Source: Membranipora membranacea (taxonomy: Eukaryota; Bryozoa; Gymnolaemata; Cheilostomatida; Membraniporidae). From it: DNA of 60,000 nucleotides. Each line of letters begins with the position of its first letter. Positions within the stretch are counted from its first letter, which is position 1. The position numbers and the translations under genes were made by a program. A model generated the notes under the pieces. The model saw only the letters and a program-made list of their open reading frames with translations, was not told the origin of the DNA and did no database searches. The stretch covers positions 13,535,501-13,595,500 of the forward strand of contig OU612070.1 in assembly GCA_914767715.1 (NCBI GenBank). Reading direction: 5' to 3'. Below, one piece after another: positions 34,275-47,660 of this stretch.

Positions 34275-36619
34275 ATGCTTTTTTTTCGGCCAGATCAAAA
34301 AATAGATTTGTTTCTAACTAACCTCATAAGGAGGAGCAACTCCTGCTCATCCCGAATCTGCAGACCGTTTGGCTCTGCGGCTTTTCGTTCTCCGTCAGCG
34401 TCCGTTTTAATTAGGGCCACTTTTGCTATAAAAAAACATGCCAAACGGCAGCATCGAAAAATTAAATCTCTGTTGGATTCTTATCAAACTCCGACCAGTT
34501 CAAGCTCTTATTGCCCTCATTCAACACGCCGAATATTGGAATCCTCGGATTAACAGGGGGGTCACAACGCTGACTTGAAAATCCAAAAATTATACCAAGG
34601 GAGGGTATCATGCTTTTTTTTCGGCCAGATCAAAAAATAGATTTGCTTTTAACTAACCTCATAAGGAGGAGCAACTCCTGCTCATCCCGAATCTGCAGAC
34701 CGTTTGGCTCTGCGGCTTTTCGTTCTCCGTCAGCGTCCGTTTTAATTAGGGCCACTTTTGCTATAAAAAAACATGCCAAACGGCAGCATCGAAAAATTAA
34801 ATCTCTGTTGGATTCTTATCAAACTCCGACCAGTTCAAGCTCTTATTGCCCTCATTCAACACGCCGAATATTGGAATCCTCGGAGTAACAGGGGGGTCAC
34901 AACGCTGACTTGAAAATCCAAAAATTATACCAAGGGAGGGTATCATGCTTTTTTTTCGGCCAGATCAAAAAATAGATTTGCTTCTAACTAACCTCATAAG
35001 GAGGAGCAACTCCTGCTCATCTCGAATCTGCAGACCGTTTGGCTCTGCGGCTTTTCGTTCTCCGTCAGCGTCCGTTTTAATTAGGGCCACTTTTGCTATA
35101 AAAAAACATGCCAAACGGCGGCATTGAAAAATTAAATCTCTGTTGGATTCTTATCAAACTCCGACCAGTTCAAGCTCTTATTGCCCTCATTCAACACGCC
35201 GAATATTGGAATCCTCGGATTAACAGGGGGGTCACAACGCTGACTTGAAAATTCAAAAATTATACCAAGGGAGGGTATCATGCTTTTTTTTCGGCCAGAT
35301 CAAAAAATAGATTTGCTTCTAACTAACCTCATAAGGAGGAGCAACTCCTGCTCATCCCGAATCTGCAGACCGTTTGGCTCTGCGGCTTTTCGTTCTCCGT
35401 CAGCGTCCGTTTTAATTAGGGCCACTTTTGCTATAAAAAAACATGCCAAACGGCAGCATCGAAAAATTAAATCTCTGTTGGATTCTTATCAAACTCCGAC
35501 CAGTTCAAGCTCTTATTGCCCTCATTCAACACACCGAATATTGGAATCCTCGGATTAACAGGGGGGTCACAACGCTGACTTGAAAATCCAAAAATTATAC
35601 CAAGGGAGGGTATCATGCTTTTTTTTCGGCCAGATCAAAAAATAGATTTGCTTCTAACTAACCTCATAAGGAGGAGCAACTCCTGCTCATCCCGAATCTG
35701 CAGCCCGTTTGGCTCTGCGGCTTTTCGTTCTCCGTCAGCGTCCGTTTTAATTAGGGCCACTTTTGCTATAAAAAAACATGCCAAACGGCAGCATCGAAAA
35801 ATTAAATCTCTGTTGGATTCTTATCAAACTCCGACCAGTTCAAGCTCTTATTGCCCTCATTCAACACGCCGAATATTGGAATCCTCGGATTAACAGGGGG
35901 GTCACAACGCTGACTTGAAAATCCGAAAATTATACCAAGGGAGGGTATTATGCTTTTTTTTCGGCCAGATCAAAAAATAGATTTGCTTCTAACTAACCTC
36001 ATAAGGAGGAGCAACTCCTGCTCATCTCGAATCTGCAGACCGTTTGGCTCTGCGGCTTTTCGTTCACCGTCAGCGTCCGTTTTAATGAGGGCCACTTTTG
36101 CTATAAAATAACATGCCAAACGGCAGCATCGAAAAATTAAATCTCTGTTGGATTCTTATCAAACTCCGACCAGTTCAAGCTCTTATTGCCCTCATTCCAC
36201 ACGCCGAATATTGGAATCCTCGGATTAACAGGGGGGTCACAACGCTGACTTGAAAATCCAAAAATTATACCAAGGGAGGGTATCATGCTTTTTTTTCGGC
36301 CAGATCAAAAAATAGATTTGCTTTTAACTAACCTCATAAGGAGGAGCAACTCCTGCTCATCCCGAATCTGCAGACCGTTTGGCTCTGCGGCTTTTCGTTC
36401 TCCGTAAGCGTCCGTTTTAATTAGGGCCAGTTTTGCTATAAAAAAACATGTCAAAGGGCAGCATCGAAAAATTAAATCACTGTTGGATTCTTATCAAACT
36501 CCGACCAGTTCAAGCTCTTATTGCCCTCATTCAACACGCCGAGTATTGGAATCCTCGGATTAACAGGGGGGTCACAACGCTGACTTGAAAATCCAAAAAT
36601 TATACCAAGGGAGGGTATC
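33940..36619. repeat. 8-monomer block at 34-39 kb, copy 1
   Basis: Monomers 33940, 34275 (GATTTGTTTC), 34610 (ending CGGAGTAAC), 34945 (CATTG), 35280 (CACACC, preceded by ATTCAAAA), 35615 (GCAGCCCG), 35950 (ATTATGC, AAATAACATG, CATTCCAC) and 36285 (GCCAGTTTT, CATGTCAAAGGG) reappear in order from 36955. The offset is 3015 up to monomer 34275 and 2680 after it. The monomer at 36620 (CATATCG) lies between the copies. Confidence 0.88.
35950..36284 (+). repeat. Monomer with stop at codon 54 and altered start context
   Basis: AAAATAACATG puts TAA in the 92-codon frame. The unit also has ATTATGC before its start, GTTCACC with TTAATGAGG, and CATTCCACACG. The counterpart at 38630 shares all four, so the broken frame was duplicated with its block. 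Confidence 0.85.
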
Positions 36620-36954
36620 ATGCTTTTTTTTCGGCCAGATCAAAAAATAGATTTGCTTCTAACTAACCTCATAAGGAGGAGCAACTCCTGCTCATATCGA
36701 ATCTGCAGACCGTTTGGCTCTGCGGCTTTTCGTTCTCCGTCAGCGTCCGTTTTAATTAGGGCCACTTTTGCTATAAAAAAACATGCCAAACGGCAGCATC
36801 GAAAAATTAAATCTCTGTTGGATTCTTATCAAACTCCGACCAGTTCAAGCTCTTATTGCCCTCATTCAACACGCCGAATATTGGAATCCTCGGATTAACA
36901 GGGGGGTCACAACGCTGACTTGAAAATCCAAAAATTATACCAAGGGAGGGTATC

Positions 36955-39299
36955 ATGCTTTTTTTTCGGCCAGATCAAAAAATAGATTTGCTTCTAACTA
37001 ACCTCATAAGGAGGAGCAACTCCTGCTCATCTCGAATCTGCAGACCGTTTGGCTCTGCGGCTTTTCGTTCTCCGTCAGCGTCCGTTTTAATTAGGGCCAC
37101 TTTTGCTATAAAAAAACATGCCAAACGGCAGCATCGAAAAATTAAATCTCTGTTGGATTCTTATCAAACTCCGACCAGTTCAAGCTCTTATTGCCCTCAT
37201 TCAACACGCCAAATATTGGAATCCTCGGATTAACAGGGGGGTCACAACGCTGACTTGAAAATCCAAAAATTATACCAAGGGAGGGTATCATGCTTTTTTT
37301 TCGGCCAGATCAAAAAATAGATTTGTTTCTAACTAACCTCATAAGGAGGAGCAACTCCTGCTCATCCCGAATCTGCAGACCGTTTGGCTCTGCGGCTTTT
37401 CGTTCTCCGTCAGCGTCCGTTTTAATTAGGGCCACTTTTGCTATAAAAAAACATGCCAAACGGCAGCATCGAAAAATTAAATCTCTGTTGGATTCTTATC
37501 AAACTCCGACCAGTTCAAGCTCTTATTGCCCTCATTCAACACGCCGAATATTGGAATCCTCGGAGTAACAGGGGGGTCACAACGCTGACTTGAAAATCCA
37601 AAAATTATACCAAGGGAGGGTATCATGCTTTTTTTTCGGCCAGATCAAAAAATAGATTTGCTTCTAACTAACCTCATAAGGAGGAGCAACTCCTGCTCAT
37701 CTCGAATCTGCAGACCGTTTGGCTCTGCGGCTTTTCGTTCTCCGTCAGCGTCCGTTTTAATTAGGGCCACTTTTGCTATAAAAAAACATGCCAAACGGCA
37801 GCATTGAAAAATTAAATCTCTGTTGGATTCTTATCAAACTCCGACCAGTTCAAGCTCTTATTGCCCTCATTCAACACGCCGAATATTGGAATCCTCGGAT
37901 TAACAGGGGGGTCACAACGCTGACTTGAAAATTCAAAAATTATACCAAGGGAGGGTATCATGCTTTTTTTTCGGCCAGATCAAAAAATAGATTTGCTTCT
38001 AACTAACCTCATAAGGAGGAGCAACTCCTGCTCATCCCGAATCTGCAGACCGTTTGGCTCTGCGGCTTTTCGTTCTCCGTCAGCGTCCGTTTTAATTAGG
38101 GCCACTTTTGCTATAAAAAAACATGCCAAACGGCAGCATCGAAAAATTAAATCTCTGTTGGATTCTTATCAAACTCCGACCAGTTCAAGCTCTTATTGCC
38201 CTCATTCAACACACCGAATATTGGAATCCTCGGATTAACAGGGGGGTCACAACGCTGACTTGAAAATCCAAAAATTATACCAAGGGAGGGTATCATGCTT
38301 TTTTTTCGGCCAGATCAAAAAATAAATTTGCTTCTAACTAACCTCATAAGGAGGAGCAACTCCTGCTCATCCCGAATCTGCAGCCCGTTTGGCTCTGCGG
38401 CTTTTCGTTCTCCGTCAGCGTCCGTTTTAATTAGGGCCACTTTTGCTATAAAAAAACATGCCAAACGGCAGCATCGAAAAATTAAATCTCTGTTGGATTC
38501 TTATCAAACTCCGACCAGTTCAAGCTCTTATTGCCCTCATTCAACACGCCGAATATTGGAATCCTCGGATTAACAGGGGGGTCACAACGCTGACTTGAAA
38601 ATCCGAAAATTATACCAAGGGAGGGTATTATGCTTTTTTTTCGGCCAGATCAAAAAATAGATTTGCTTCTAACTAACCTCATAAGGAGGAGCAACTCCTG
38701 CTCATCTCGAATCTGCAGACCGTTTGGCTCTGCGGCTTTTCGTTCACCGTCAGCGTCCGTTTTAATGAGGGCCACTTTTGCTATAAAATAACATGCCAAA
38801 CAGCAGTATCGAAAAATTAAATCTCTGTTGGATTCTTATCAAACTCCGACCAGTTCAAGCTCTTATTGCCCTCATTCCACACGCCGAATATTGGAATCCT
38901 CGGATTAACAGGGGGGTCACAACGCTGACTTGAAAATCCAAAAATTATACCAAGGGAGGGTATCATGCTTTTTTTTCGGCCAGATCAAAAAATAGATTTG
39001 CTTTTAACTAACCTCATAAGGAGGAGCAACTCCTGCTCATCCCGAATCTGCAGACCGTTTGGCTCTGCGGCTTTTCGTTCTCCGTAAGCGTCCGTTTTAA
39101 TTAGGGCCAGTTTTGCTATAAAAAAACATGTCAAAGGGCAGCATCGAAAAATTAAATCACTGTTGGATTCTTATCAAACTCCGACCAGTTCAAGCTCTTA
39201 TTGCCCTCATTCAACACGCCGAATATTGGAATCCTCGGATTAACAGGGGGGTCACAACGCTGACTTGAAAATCCAAAAATTATACCAAGGGAGGGTATC
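36955..39299. repeat. 8-monomer block copy 2, contracted to 7
   Basis: Same marker order as 33940-36619, but one monomer is missing because 34275 and 34610 are represented here by the single chimeric monomer at 37290. Private changes include AATAAATTT in 38295 and AACAGCAGTATC in 38630. Confidence 0.88.
37290..37624 (+). repeat. Chimeric monomer (unequal-exchange product)
   Basis: Its 5' part has GATTTGTTTC, the private marker of monomer 34275, and its 3' end has CGGAGTAAC, the private marker of monomer 34610. The exchange point lies between monomer positions of about 40 and 275. Joining the front of one monomer to the back of the next removes exactly one 335 bp unit, which explains the offset change from 3015 to 2680. 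Confidence 0.85.
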
Positions 39300-41978
39300 A
39301 TGCTTTTTTTTCGGCCAGATCAAAAAATAGATTTGCTTCTAACTAACCTCATAAGGAGGAGCAACTCCTGCTCATCCCGAATCTGCAGACCGTTTGGCTC
39401 TGCGGCTTTTCGTTCTCCGTCAGCGTCCGTTTTAATTAGGGCCACTTTTGCTATAAAAAAACATGCCAAACGGCAGCATCGAAAAATTAAATCTCTGTTG
39501 GATTCTTATCAAACTCCGACCAGTTCAAGCTCTTATTGCCCTCATTCAACACGCCGAATATTGGAATCCTCGGATTAACAGGGGGGTCACAACGCTGACT
39601 TGAAAATCCAAAAATTATACCAAGGGAGGGTATCATGCTTTTTTTTCGGCCAGATCAAAAAATAGATTTGCTTCTAACTAACCTCATAAGGAGGAGCAAC
39701 TCCTGCTCATCTCGAATCTGCAGACCGTTTGGCTCTGCGGCTTTTCGTTCTCCGTCAGCGTCCGTTTTAATTAGGGCCACTTTTGCTATAAAAAAACATG
39801 CCAAACGGCAGCATCGAAAAATTAAATCACTGTTGGATTCTTATCAAACTCCGACCAGTTCAAGCTCTTATTGCCCTCATTCAACACGCCGAATATTGGA
39901 ATCCTCGGATTAACAGGGGGGTCACAACGCTGACTTGAAAATCCAAAAATTATACCAAGGGAGGGTATCATGCTTTTTTTTCGGCCAGATCAAAAAATAG
40001 ATTTGCTTCTAACTAACCTCATAAGGAGGAGCAACTCCTGCTCATCCCGAATCTGCAGACCGTTTGGCTCTGCGGCTTTTCGTTCTCCGTCAGCGTCCGT
40101 TTTAATTAGGGCCACTTTTGCTATAAAAAAACATGCCAAACGGCAGCATCGAAAAATTAAATCTCTGTTGGATTCTTATCAAACTCCGACCAGTTCAAGC
40201 TCTTATTGCCCTCATTCAACACGCCGAATATTGGAATCCTCGGATTAACAGGGGGGTCACAACGCTGACTTGAAAATCCAAGAATTATACCAAGGGAGGG
40301 TATCATGCTTTTTTTTCGGCCAGATCAAAAAATAGATTTGCTTCTAACTAACCTCATGAGGAGGAGCAACTCCTGCTCATCTCGAATCTGCAGACCGTTT
40401 GGCTCTGCGGCTTTTCGTTCTCCGTCAGCGTCCGTTTTAATTAGGGCCACTTTTGCTATAAAAAAACATGCCAAACGGCAGCATCGAAAAAATAAATCTC
40501 TGTTGGATTCTTATCAAACTCCGACCAGTTCAAGCTCTTATTGCCCTCATTCAACACGCCGAATATTGGAATCCTCGGATTAACAGGGGGGTCACAACGC
40601 TGACTTGAAAATCCAAAAATTATACCAAGGGAGGGTATCATGCTTTTTTTTCGGCCAGATCAAAAAATAGATTTGCTTCTAACTGACCTCATAAGGAGGA
40701 GCAACTCCTGCTCATCCCGAATCTGCAGACCGTTTGGCTCTGCGGCTTTTCGTTCTCCGTCAGCGTCCGTTTTAATTAGGGCCACTTTTGCTATAAAAAA
40801 ACATGCCAAACGGCAGCATCGAAAAATTAAATCTCTGTTGGATTCTTATCAAACTCCGACCAGTTCAAGCTCTTATTGCCCTCATTCAACACGCCGAATA
40901 TTGGAATCCTCGGATTAACAGGGGGGTCACAACGCTGACTTGATAATCCAAAAATTATACCAAGGGAGGGTATCATGCTTTTTTTTCGGCCAGATCAAAA
41001 AAAAGATTTGCTTCTAACTAACCTCATAAGGAGGAGCAACTCCTGCTCATCCCGAATCTGCAGACCGTTTGGCTCTGCGGCTTTTCGTTCTCCGTCAGCG
41101 TCCGTTTTAATTAGGGCCACTTTTGCTATAAAAAAACATGCCAAACGGCAGCATCGAAAAATTAAATCTCTGTTGGATTCTTATCAAACTCCGACCAGTT
41201 CAAGCTCTTATTGCCCTCATTCAACACGCCGAATATTGGAATCCTCGGATTAACAGGGGGGTCACAACGCTGACTTGAAAATCCAAAAATTATACCAAGG
41301 GAGGGTATCATGCTTTTTTTTCGGCCAGATCAAAAAATAGATTTGCTTCTAACTAACCTCATAAGGAGGAGCAACTCCTGCTCATCTCGAATCTGCAGAC
41401 CGTTTGGCTCTGCGGCTTTTCGTTCTCCGTAAGCGTCCGTTTTAATTAGGGCCGCTTTTGCTATAAAAAAACATGCCAAACGGCAGCATCGAAAAATTAA
41501 ATCACTGTTGGATTCTTATCAAACTCCGACCAGTTCAAGCTCTTATTGCCCTCATTCAACACGCCGAATATTGGAATCCTCGGATTAACAGGGGGTCACA
41601 ACGCTGACTTGAAAATCCAAAAATTATACCAAGGGAGGGTATCATGCTTTTTTTTCGGCCAGATCAAAAAATAGATTTGCTTCTAACTAACCTCATAAGG
41701 AGGAGCAACTCCTGCTCATCCCGAATCTGCAGACCGTTTGGCTCTGCGGCTTTCCGTTCTCTGTCAGCGTCCGTTTTAATTAGGGCCACTTTTGCTATAA
41801 AAAAACATGCCAAACGGCAGCATCGAAAAATTAAATCTCTGTTGGATTCTTATCAAACTCCGACCAGTTCAAGCTCTTATTGCCCTCATTCAACACGCCG
41901 AATATTGGAATCCTCGGATTAACAGGGGGGTCACAACGCTGACTTGAAAATCCAAAAATTATACCAAGGGAGGGTATC

Positions 41979-42648
41979 ATGCTTTTTTTTCGGCCAGATC
42001 AAAAAATAGATTTGCTTCTAACTAACCTCATAAAGAGGAGCAACTCCCGCTCATCTCGAATCTGCAGACCGTTTGGCTCTGCGGCTTTTCGTTCTCCGTC
42101 AGCGTCCGTTTTAATTAGGGCCGCTTTTGCTATAAAAAAACATGCCAAGCGGCAGCATCGAAAAATTAAATCTCTGTTGGATTCTTATCAAACTCCGACC
42201 AGTTCAAGCTCTTAGTGCCCTCATTCAACACGCCGAATATTGGAATCCTCGGATTAACAGGGGGGTCACAACGCTGACTTGAAAATCCAAAAAATATACC
42301 AAGGGAGGGTATCATGCTTTTTTTTCGGCCAGATCAAAAAATAGATTCGCTTCTAACTAACCTCATAAGGAGGAGCAACTCCTGCTCATCTCGAATCTGC
42401 AGACCGTTTGGCTCTGCGGCTTTTCGTTCTCCGTCAGCGTCCGTTTTAATTAGGGCCACTTTTGCTATAAAAAAACATGCCAAACGGCAGCATCGAAAAA
42501 TTAAATCTCTGTTGGATTCTTATCAAACTCCGACCAGTTCAAGCTCTTATTGCCCTCATTCAACACGCCGAATATTGGAATCCTCGGATTAACAGGGGGG
42601 TCACAACGCTGACTTGAAAATCCAAAAATTATACCAAGGGAGGGTATC
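41979..42648. repeat. Two-monomer segment copied at ~45 kb, copy 1
   Basis: Monomer 41979 has TAAAGAGG, CCGCTTTTG, CCAAGCGG, CTCTTAGTGCC (TAG at codon 79 of the 92-codon frame) and AAAAAATATACC at its end; monomer 42314 has GATTCGC. All recur at 44982 and 45316, offset about 3002 (nine monomers less 13 bp). CAACTCCCGC is private to this copy. Confidence 0.85.
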
Positions 42649-44946
42649 ATGCTTTTTTTTCGGCCAGATCAAAAAATAGATTTGCTTCTAACTAACCTCA
42701 TAAGGAGGAGCAACTCCTGCTCATCCCGAATCTGCAGACCGTTTGGCTCTGCGGCTTTTCGTTGTCCGTAAGCGTCCGTTTTAATTAGGGCCACTTTTGC
42801 TATAAAAAAACATGCCAAACGGCAGCATCGAAAAATTAAATCACTGTTGGATTCTTATCAAACTCCGACCAGTTCAAGCTCTTATTGCCCTCATTCAACA
42901 CGCCGAATATTGGAATCCTCGGATTAACAGGGGGGTCACAACGCTGACTTGAAAATCCAAAAATTATACCAAGGGAGGGTATCATGCTTTTTTTTCGGCC
43001 AGATCAAAGAATAGATTTGCTTCTAACTAACCTCATAAGGAGGAGCAACTCCTGCTCATCCCGATTCTGCAGACCGTTTGGCTCTGCGGCTTTTCGTTCT
43101 CCGTCAGCGTCCGTTTTAATTAGGGCCACTTTTGCTATAAAAAAACATGCCAAACGGCAGCATCGAAAAATTAAATCTCTGTTGGATTCTTATCAAACTC
43201 CGACCAGTTCAAGCTCTTATTGCCCTCATTCAACACGCCGAATATTGGAATCCTCGGATTAACAGGGGGGTCACAACGCTGACTTGAAAATCCAAAAATT
43301 ATACCAAGGGAGGGTATCATGCTTTTTTTTCGGCCAGATCAAAAAATAGATTTGCTTCTAACTAACCTCATAAGGAGGAGCAACTCCTGCTCATCCCGAA
43401 TCTGCAGACCGTTTGGCTCTGCGGCTTTTCGTTCTCCGTCAGCGTCCGTTTTAATTAGGGCCACTTTTGCTATAAAAAAACATGCCAAACGGCAGCATCG
43501 AAAAATTAAATCTCTGTTGGATTCTTATCAAACTCCGACCAGTTCAAGCTCTTATTGCCCTCATTCAACACGCCGAATATTGGAATCCTCGGATTAACAG
43601 GGGGGTCACAACGCTGACTTGAAAATCCAAAAATTATACCAAGGGAGGGTATCATGCTTTTTTTTCGGCCAGATCAAAAAAAAGATTTGCTTCTAACTAA
43701 CCTCATAAGGAGGAGCAACTCCTGCTCATCCCGAATCGGCAGACCGTTTGGCTCTGCGGCTTTTCGTTCTCCGTCAGCGTCCGTTTTAATTAGGGCCACT
43801 TTTGCTATAAAAAAACATGCCAAACGGCAGCATCGAAAAATTAAATCTCTGTTGGATTCTTATCAAACTCCGACCAGTTCAAGCTCTTATTGCCCTCATT
43901 CAACACGCCGAATATTGGAATCCTCGGATTAACAGGGGGGTCACAACGCTGACTTGAAAATCCAAAAATTATACCAAGGGAGGGTATCATGCTTTTTTTT
44001 CGGCCAGATCAAAAAATAGATTTGCTTCTAACTAACCTCATAAGGAGGAGCAACTCCTGCTCATCTCGAATCTGCAGACCGTTTGGCTCTGCGGCTTTTC
44101 GTTCTCCGTCAGCGTCCGTTTTAATTAGGGCCACTTTTGCTATAAAAAAACATGCCAAACGGCAGCACCGAAAAATTAAATCTCTGTTGGATTCTTATCA
44201 AACTCCGACCAGTTCAAGCTCTTATTGCCCTCATTCAACACGCCGAATATTGGAATCCTCGGATTAACAGGGGGGTCACAACGCTGACTTGAAAATCCAA
44301 AAATTATACCAAGGGAGGGTATCATGCTTTTTTTTCGGCCAGATCAAAAAATAGATTTGCTTCTAACTAACCTCATAAGGAGGAGCAACTCCTGCTCATC
44401 CCGAATCTGCAGACCGTTTGGCTCTGCGGCTTTTCGTTCTCCGTAAGCGTCCGTTTTAATTAGGGCCACTTTTGCTATAAAAAAACATGCCAAACGGCAG
44501 CATCGAAAAATTAAATCACTGTTGGATTCTTATCAAACTCCGACCAGTTCAAGCTCTCATTGCCCTCATTCAACACGCCGAATATTGGAATCCTCGGATT
44601 AACAGGGGGGTCACAACGCTGACTTGAAAATCCAAAAATTATACCAAGGGAGGGTATCATGCTTTTTTTTCGGCCAGATCAAAAAATAGATTTGCTTCTA
44701 ACTAACCTCATAAGGAGGAGCAACTCCTGCTCATCCCGAATCTGCAGACCGTTTGGCTCTGCGGCTTTTCGTTCTCCGTCAGCGTCCGTTTTAATTAGGG
44801 CCACTTTTGCTATAAAAAAACATGCCAAACGGCAGCATCGAAAAATTAAATCTCTGTTGGATTCTTATCAAACTCCGACCAGTTCAAGCTCTTATTGCCC
44901 TCATTCAACACGCCGAATATTGGAATCCTCGGATTAACAGGGGGGT

Positions 44947-44948
44947 CG
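44947..44948. other. 13 bp deletion scar between monomers
   Basis: The usual GGGGTCACAACGCTGACTTG before AAAATCC is here GGGGTC followed directly by GAAAATCC, so 13 bp are lost. This is the only indel larger than a few bases that I see in 60 kb. The loss removes the stop of the 46-codon ORF and fuses it in frame to the next 92-codon ORF, giving a 131-codon frame at 44822-45217 that ends at the inherited TAG. Confidence 0.9.
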
Positions 44949-45650
44949 AAAATCCAAAAATTATACCAAGGGAGGGTATCATGCTATTTTTTCGGCCAGA
45001 TCAAAAAATAGATTTGCTTCTAACTAACCTCATAAAGAGGAGCAACTCCTGCTCATCTCGAATCTGCAGACCGTTTGGCTCTGCGGCTTTTCGTTCTCCG
45101 TCAGCGTCCGTTTTAATTAGGGCCGCTTTTGCTATAAAAAAACATGCCAAGCGGCAGCATCGAAAAATTAAATCTCTGTTGGATTCTTATCAAACTCCGA
45201 CCAGTTCAAGCTCTTAGTGCCCTCATTCAACACGCCGAATATTGGAATCCTCGGATTAACAGGGGGGTCACAACGCTGACTTGAAAATCCAAAAAATATA
45301 CCAAGGGAGGGTATCATGCTTTTTTTTCGGCCAGATCAAAAAATAGATTCGCTTCTAACTAACCTCATAAGGAGGAGCAACTCCTGCTCATCCCGAATCT
45401 GCAGACCGTTTGGCTCTGCGGCTTTTCGTTCTCCGTCAGCGTCCGTTTTAATTAGGGCCACTTTTGCTATAAAAAAACATGCCAAACGGCAGCATCGAAA
45501 AATTAAATCTCTGTTGGATTCTTATCAAACTCCGACCAGTTCAAGCTCTTATTGCCCTCATTCAACACGCCGAATATTGGAATCCTCGGATTAACAGGGG
45601 GGTCACAACGCTGACTTGAAAATCCAAAAATTATACCAAGGGAGGGTATC
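44948..45650. repeat. Two-monomer segment at ~45 kb, copy 2
   Basis: Counterpart of 41979-42648. It begins directly at the 13 bp deletion scar, so the deletion may mark the recombination junction. ATGCTATTTTTT is shared with monomer 47326 but not with 41979. Confidence 0.82.
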
Positions 45651-46655
45651 ATGCTTTTTTTTCGGCCAGATCAAAAAATAGATTTGCTTCTAACTAACCT
45701 CATAAGGAGGAGCAACTCCTGCTCATCCCGAATCTGCAGACCGTTTGGCTCTGCGGCTTTTCGTTCTCCGTCAGCGTCCGTTTTAATTAGGGCCACTTTT
45801 GCTATAAAAAAACATGCCAAACGGCAGCATCGAAAAATTAAATCTCTGTTGGATTCTTATCAAACTCCGACCAGTTCAAGCTCTTATTGCCCTCATTCAA
45901 CACGCCGAATATTGGAATCCTCGGATTAACAGGGGGGTCACAACGCTGACTTGAAAATCCAAAAATTATACCAAGGGAGGGTATCATGCTTTTTTTTCGG
46001 CCAGATCAAAAAAAAGATTTGCTTCTAACTAACCTCATAAGGAGGAGCAACTCCTGCTCATCCCGAATCTGCAGACCGTTTGGCTCTGCGGCTTTTCGTT
46101 CTCCGTCAGCGTCCGTTTTAATTAGGGCCACTTTTGCTATAAAAAAACATGCCAAACGGCAGCATCGAAAAATTAAATCTCTGTTGGATTCTTATCAAAC
46201 TCCGACCAGTTCAAGCTCTTATTGCCCTCATTCAACACGCCGAATATTGGAATCCTCGGATTAACAGGGGGGTCACAACGCTGACTTGAAAATCCAAAAA
46301 TTATACCAAGGGAGGGTATCATGCTTTTTTTTCGGCCAGATCAAAAAATAGATTTGCTTCTCACTAACCTCATAAGGAGGAGCAACTCCTGCTCATCTCG
46401 AATCTGCAGACCGTTTGGCTCTGCGGCTTTTCGTTCTCCGTCAGCGTCCGTTTTAATTAGGGCCACTTTTGCTATAAAAAAACATGCCAAACGGCAGCAT
46501 CGAAAAATTAAATCTCTGTTGGATTCTTATCAAACTCCGACCAGTTCAAGCTCTTATTGCCCTCATTCAACACGCCGAATATTGGAATCCTCGGATTAAC
46601 AGGGGGGTCACAACGCTGACTTGAAAATCCAAAAATTATACCAAGGGAGGGTATC
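45651..46655. repeat. Three-monomer tandem duplication, copy 1
   Basis: Monomers 45651 (TCCCG), 45986 (KKD marker, TCCCG) and 46321 (TTCTCACTAAC, TCTCG) form a 1005 bp block repeated immediately downstream. Confidence 0.88.
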
Positions 46656-47660
46656 ATGCTTTTTTTTCGGCCAGATCAAAAAATAGATTTGCTTCTAACT
46701 AACCTCATAAGGAGGAGCAACTCCTGCTCATCCCGAATCTGCAGACCGTTTGGCTCTGCGGCTTTTCGTTCTCCGTCAGCGTCCGTTTTAATTAGGGCCA
46801 CTTTTGCTATAAAAAAACATGCCAAACGGCAGCATCGAAAAATTAAATCTCTGTTGGATTCTTATCAAACTCCGACCAGTTCAAGCTCTTATTGCCCTCA
46901 TTCAACACGCCGAATATTGGAATCCTCGGATTAACAGGGGGGTCACAACGCTGACTTGAAAATCCAAAAATTATACCAAGGGAGGGTATCATGCTTTTTT
47001 TTCGGCCAGATCAAAAAAAAGATTTGCTTCTAACTAACCTCATAAGGAGGAGCAACTCCTGCTCATCCCGAATCTGCAGACCGTTTGGCTCTGCGGCTTT
47101 TCGTTCTCCGTCAGCGTCCGTTTTAATTAGGGCCACTTTTGCTATAAAAAAACATGCCAAACGGCAGCATCGAAAAATTAAATCTCTGTTGGATTCTTAT
47201 CAAACTCCGACCAGTTCAAGCTCTTATTGCCCTCATTCAACACGCCGAATATTGGAATCCTCGGATTAACAGGGGGGTCACAACGCTGACTTGAAAATCC
47301 AAAAATTATACCAAGGGAGGGTATCATGCTATTTTTTCGGCCAGATCAAAAAATAGATTTGCTTCTCACTAACCTCATAAGGAGGAGCAACTCCTGCTCA
47401 TCTCGAATCTGCAGACCGTTTGGCTCTGCGGCTTTTCGTTCTCCGTCAGCGTCCGTTTTAATTAGGGCCACTTTTGCTATAAAAAAACATGCCAAACGGC
47501 AGCATCGAAAAATTAAATCTCTGTTGGATTCTTATCAAACTCCGACCAGTTCAAGCTCTTATTGCCCTCATTCAACACGCCGAATATTGGAATCCTCGGA
47601 TTAACAGGGGGGTCACAACGCTGACTTGAAAATCCAAAAATTATACCAAGGGAGGGTATC
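46656..47660. repeat. Three-monomer tandem duplication, copy 2
   Basis: Monomers 46656, 46991 and 47326 repeat 45651-46655. The only difference I see is ATGCTATTTTTT for ATGCTTTTTTTT in 47326. Confidence 0.88.

Noticed and set aside
44822-45217. A genuine 131-codon fused gene
   Set aside because: It arises only from a single 13 bp deletion that joins two incidental frames, and it ends at an inherited TAG. It is recorded as a consequence of the deletion.
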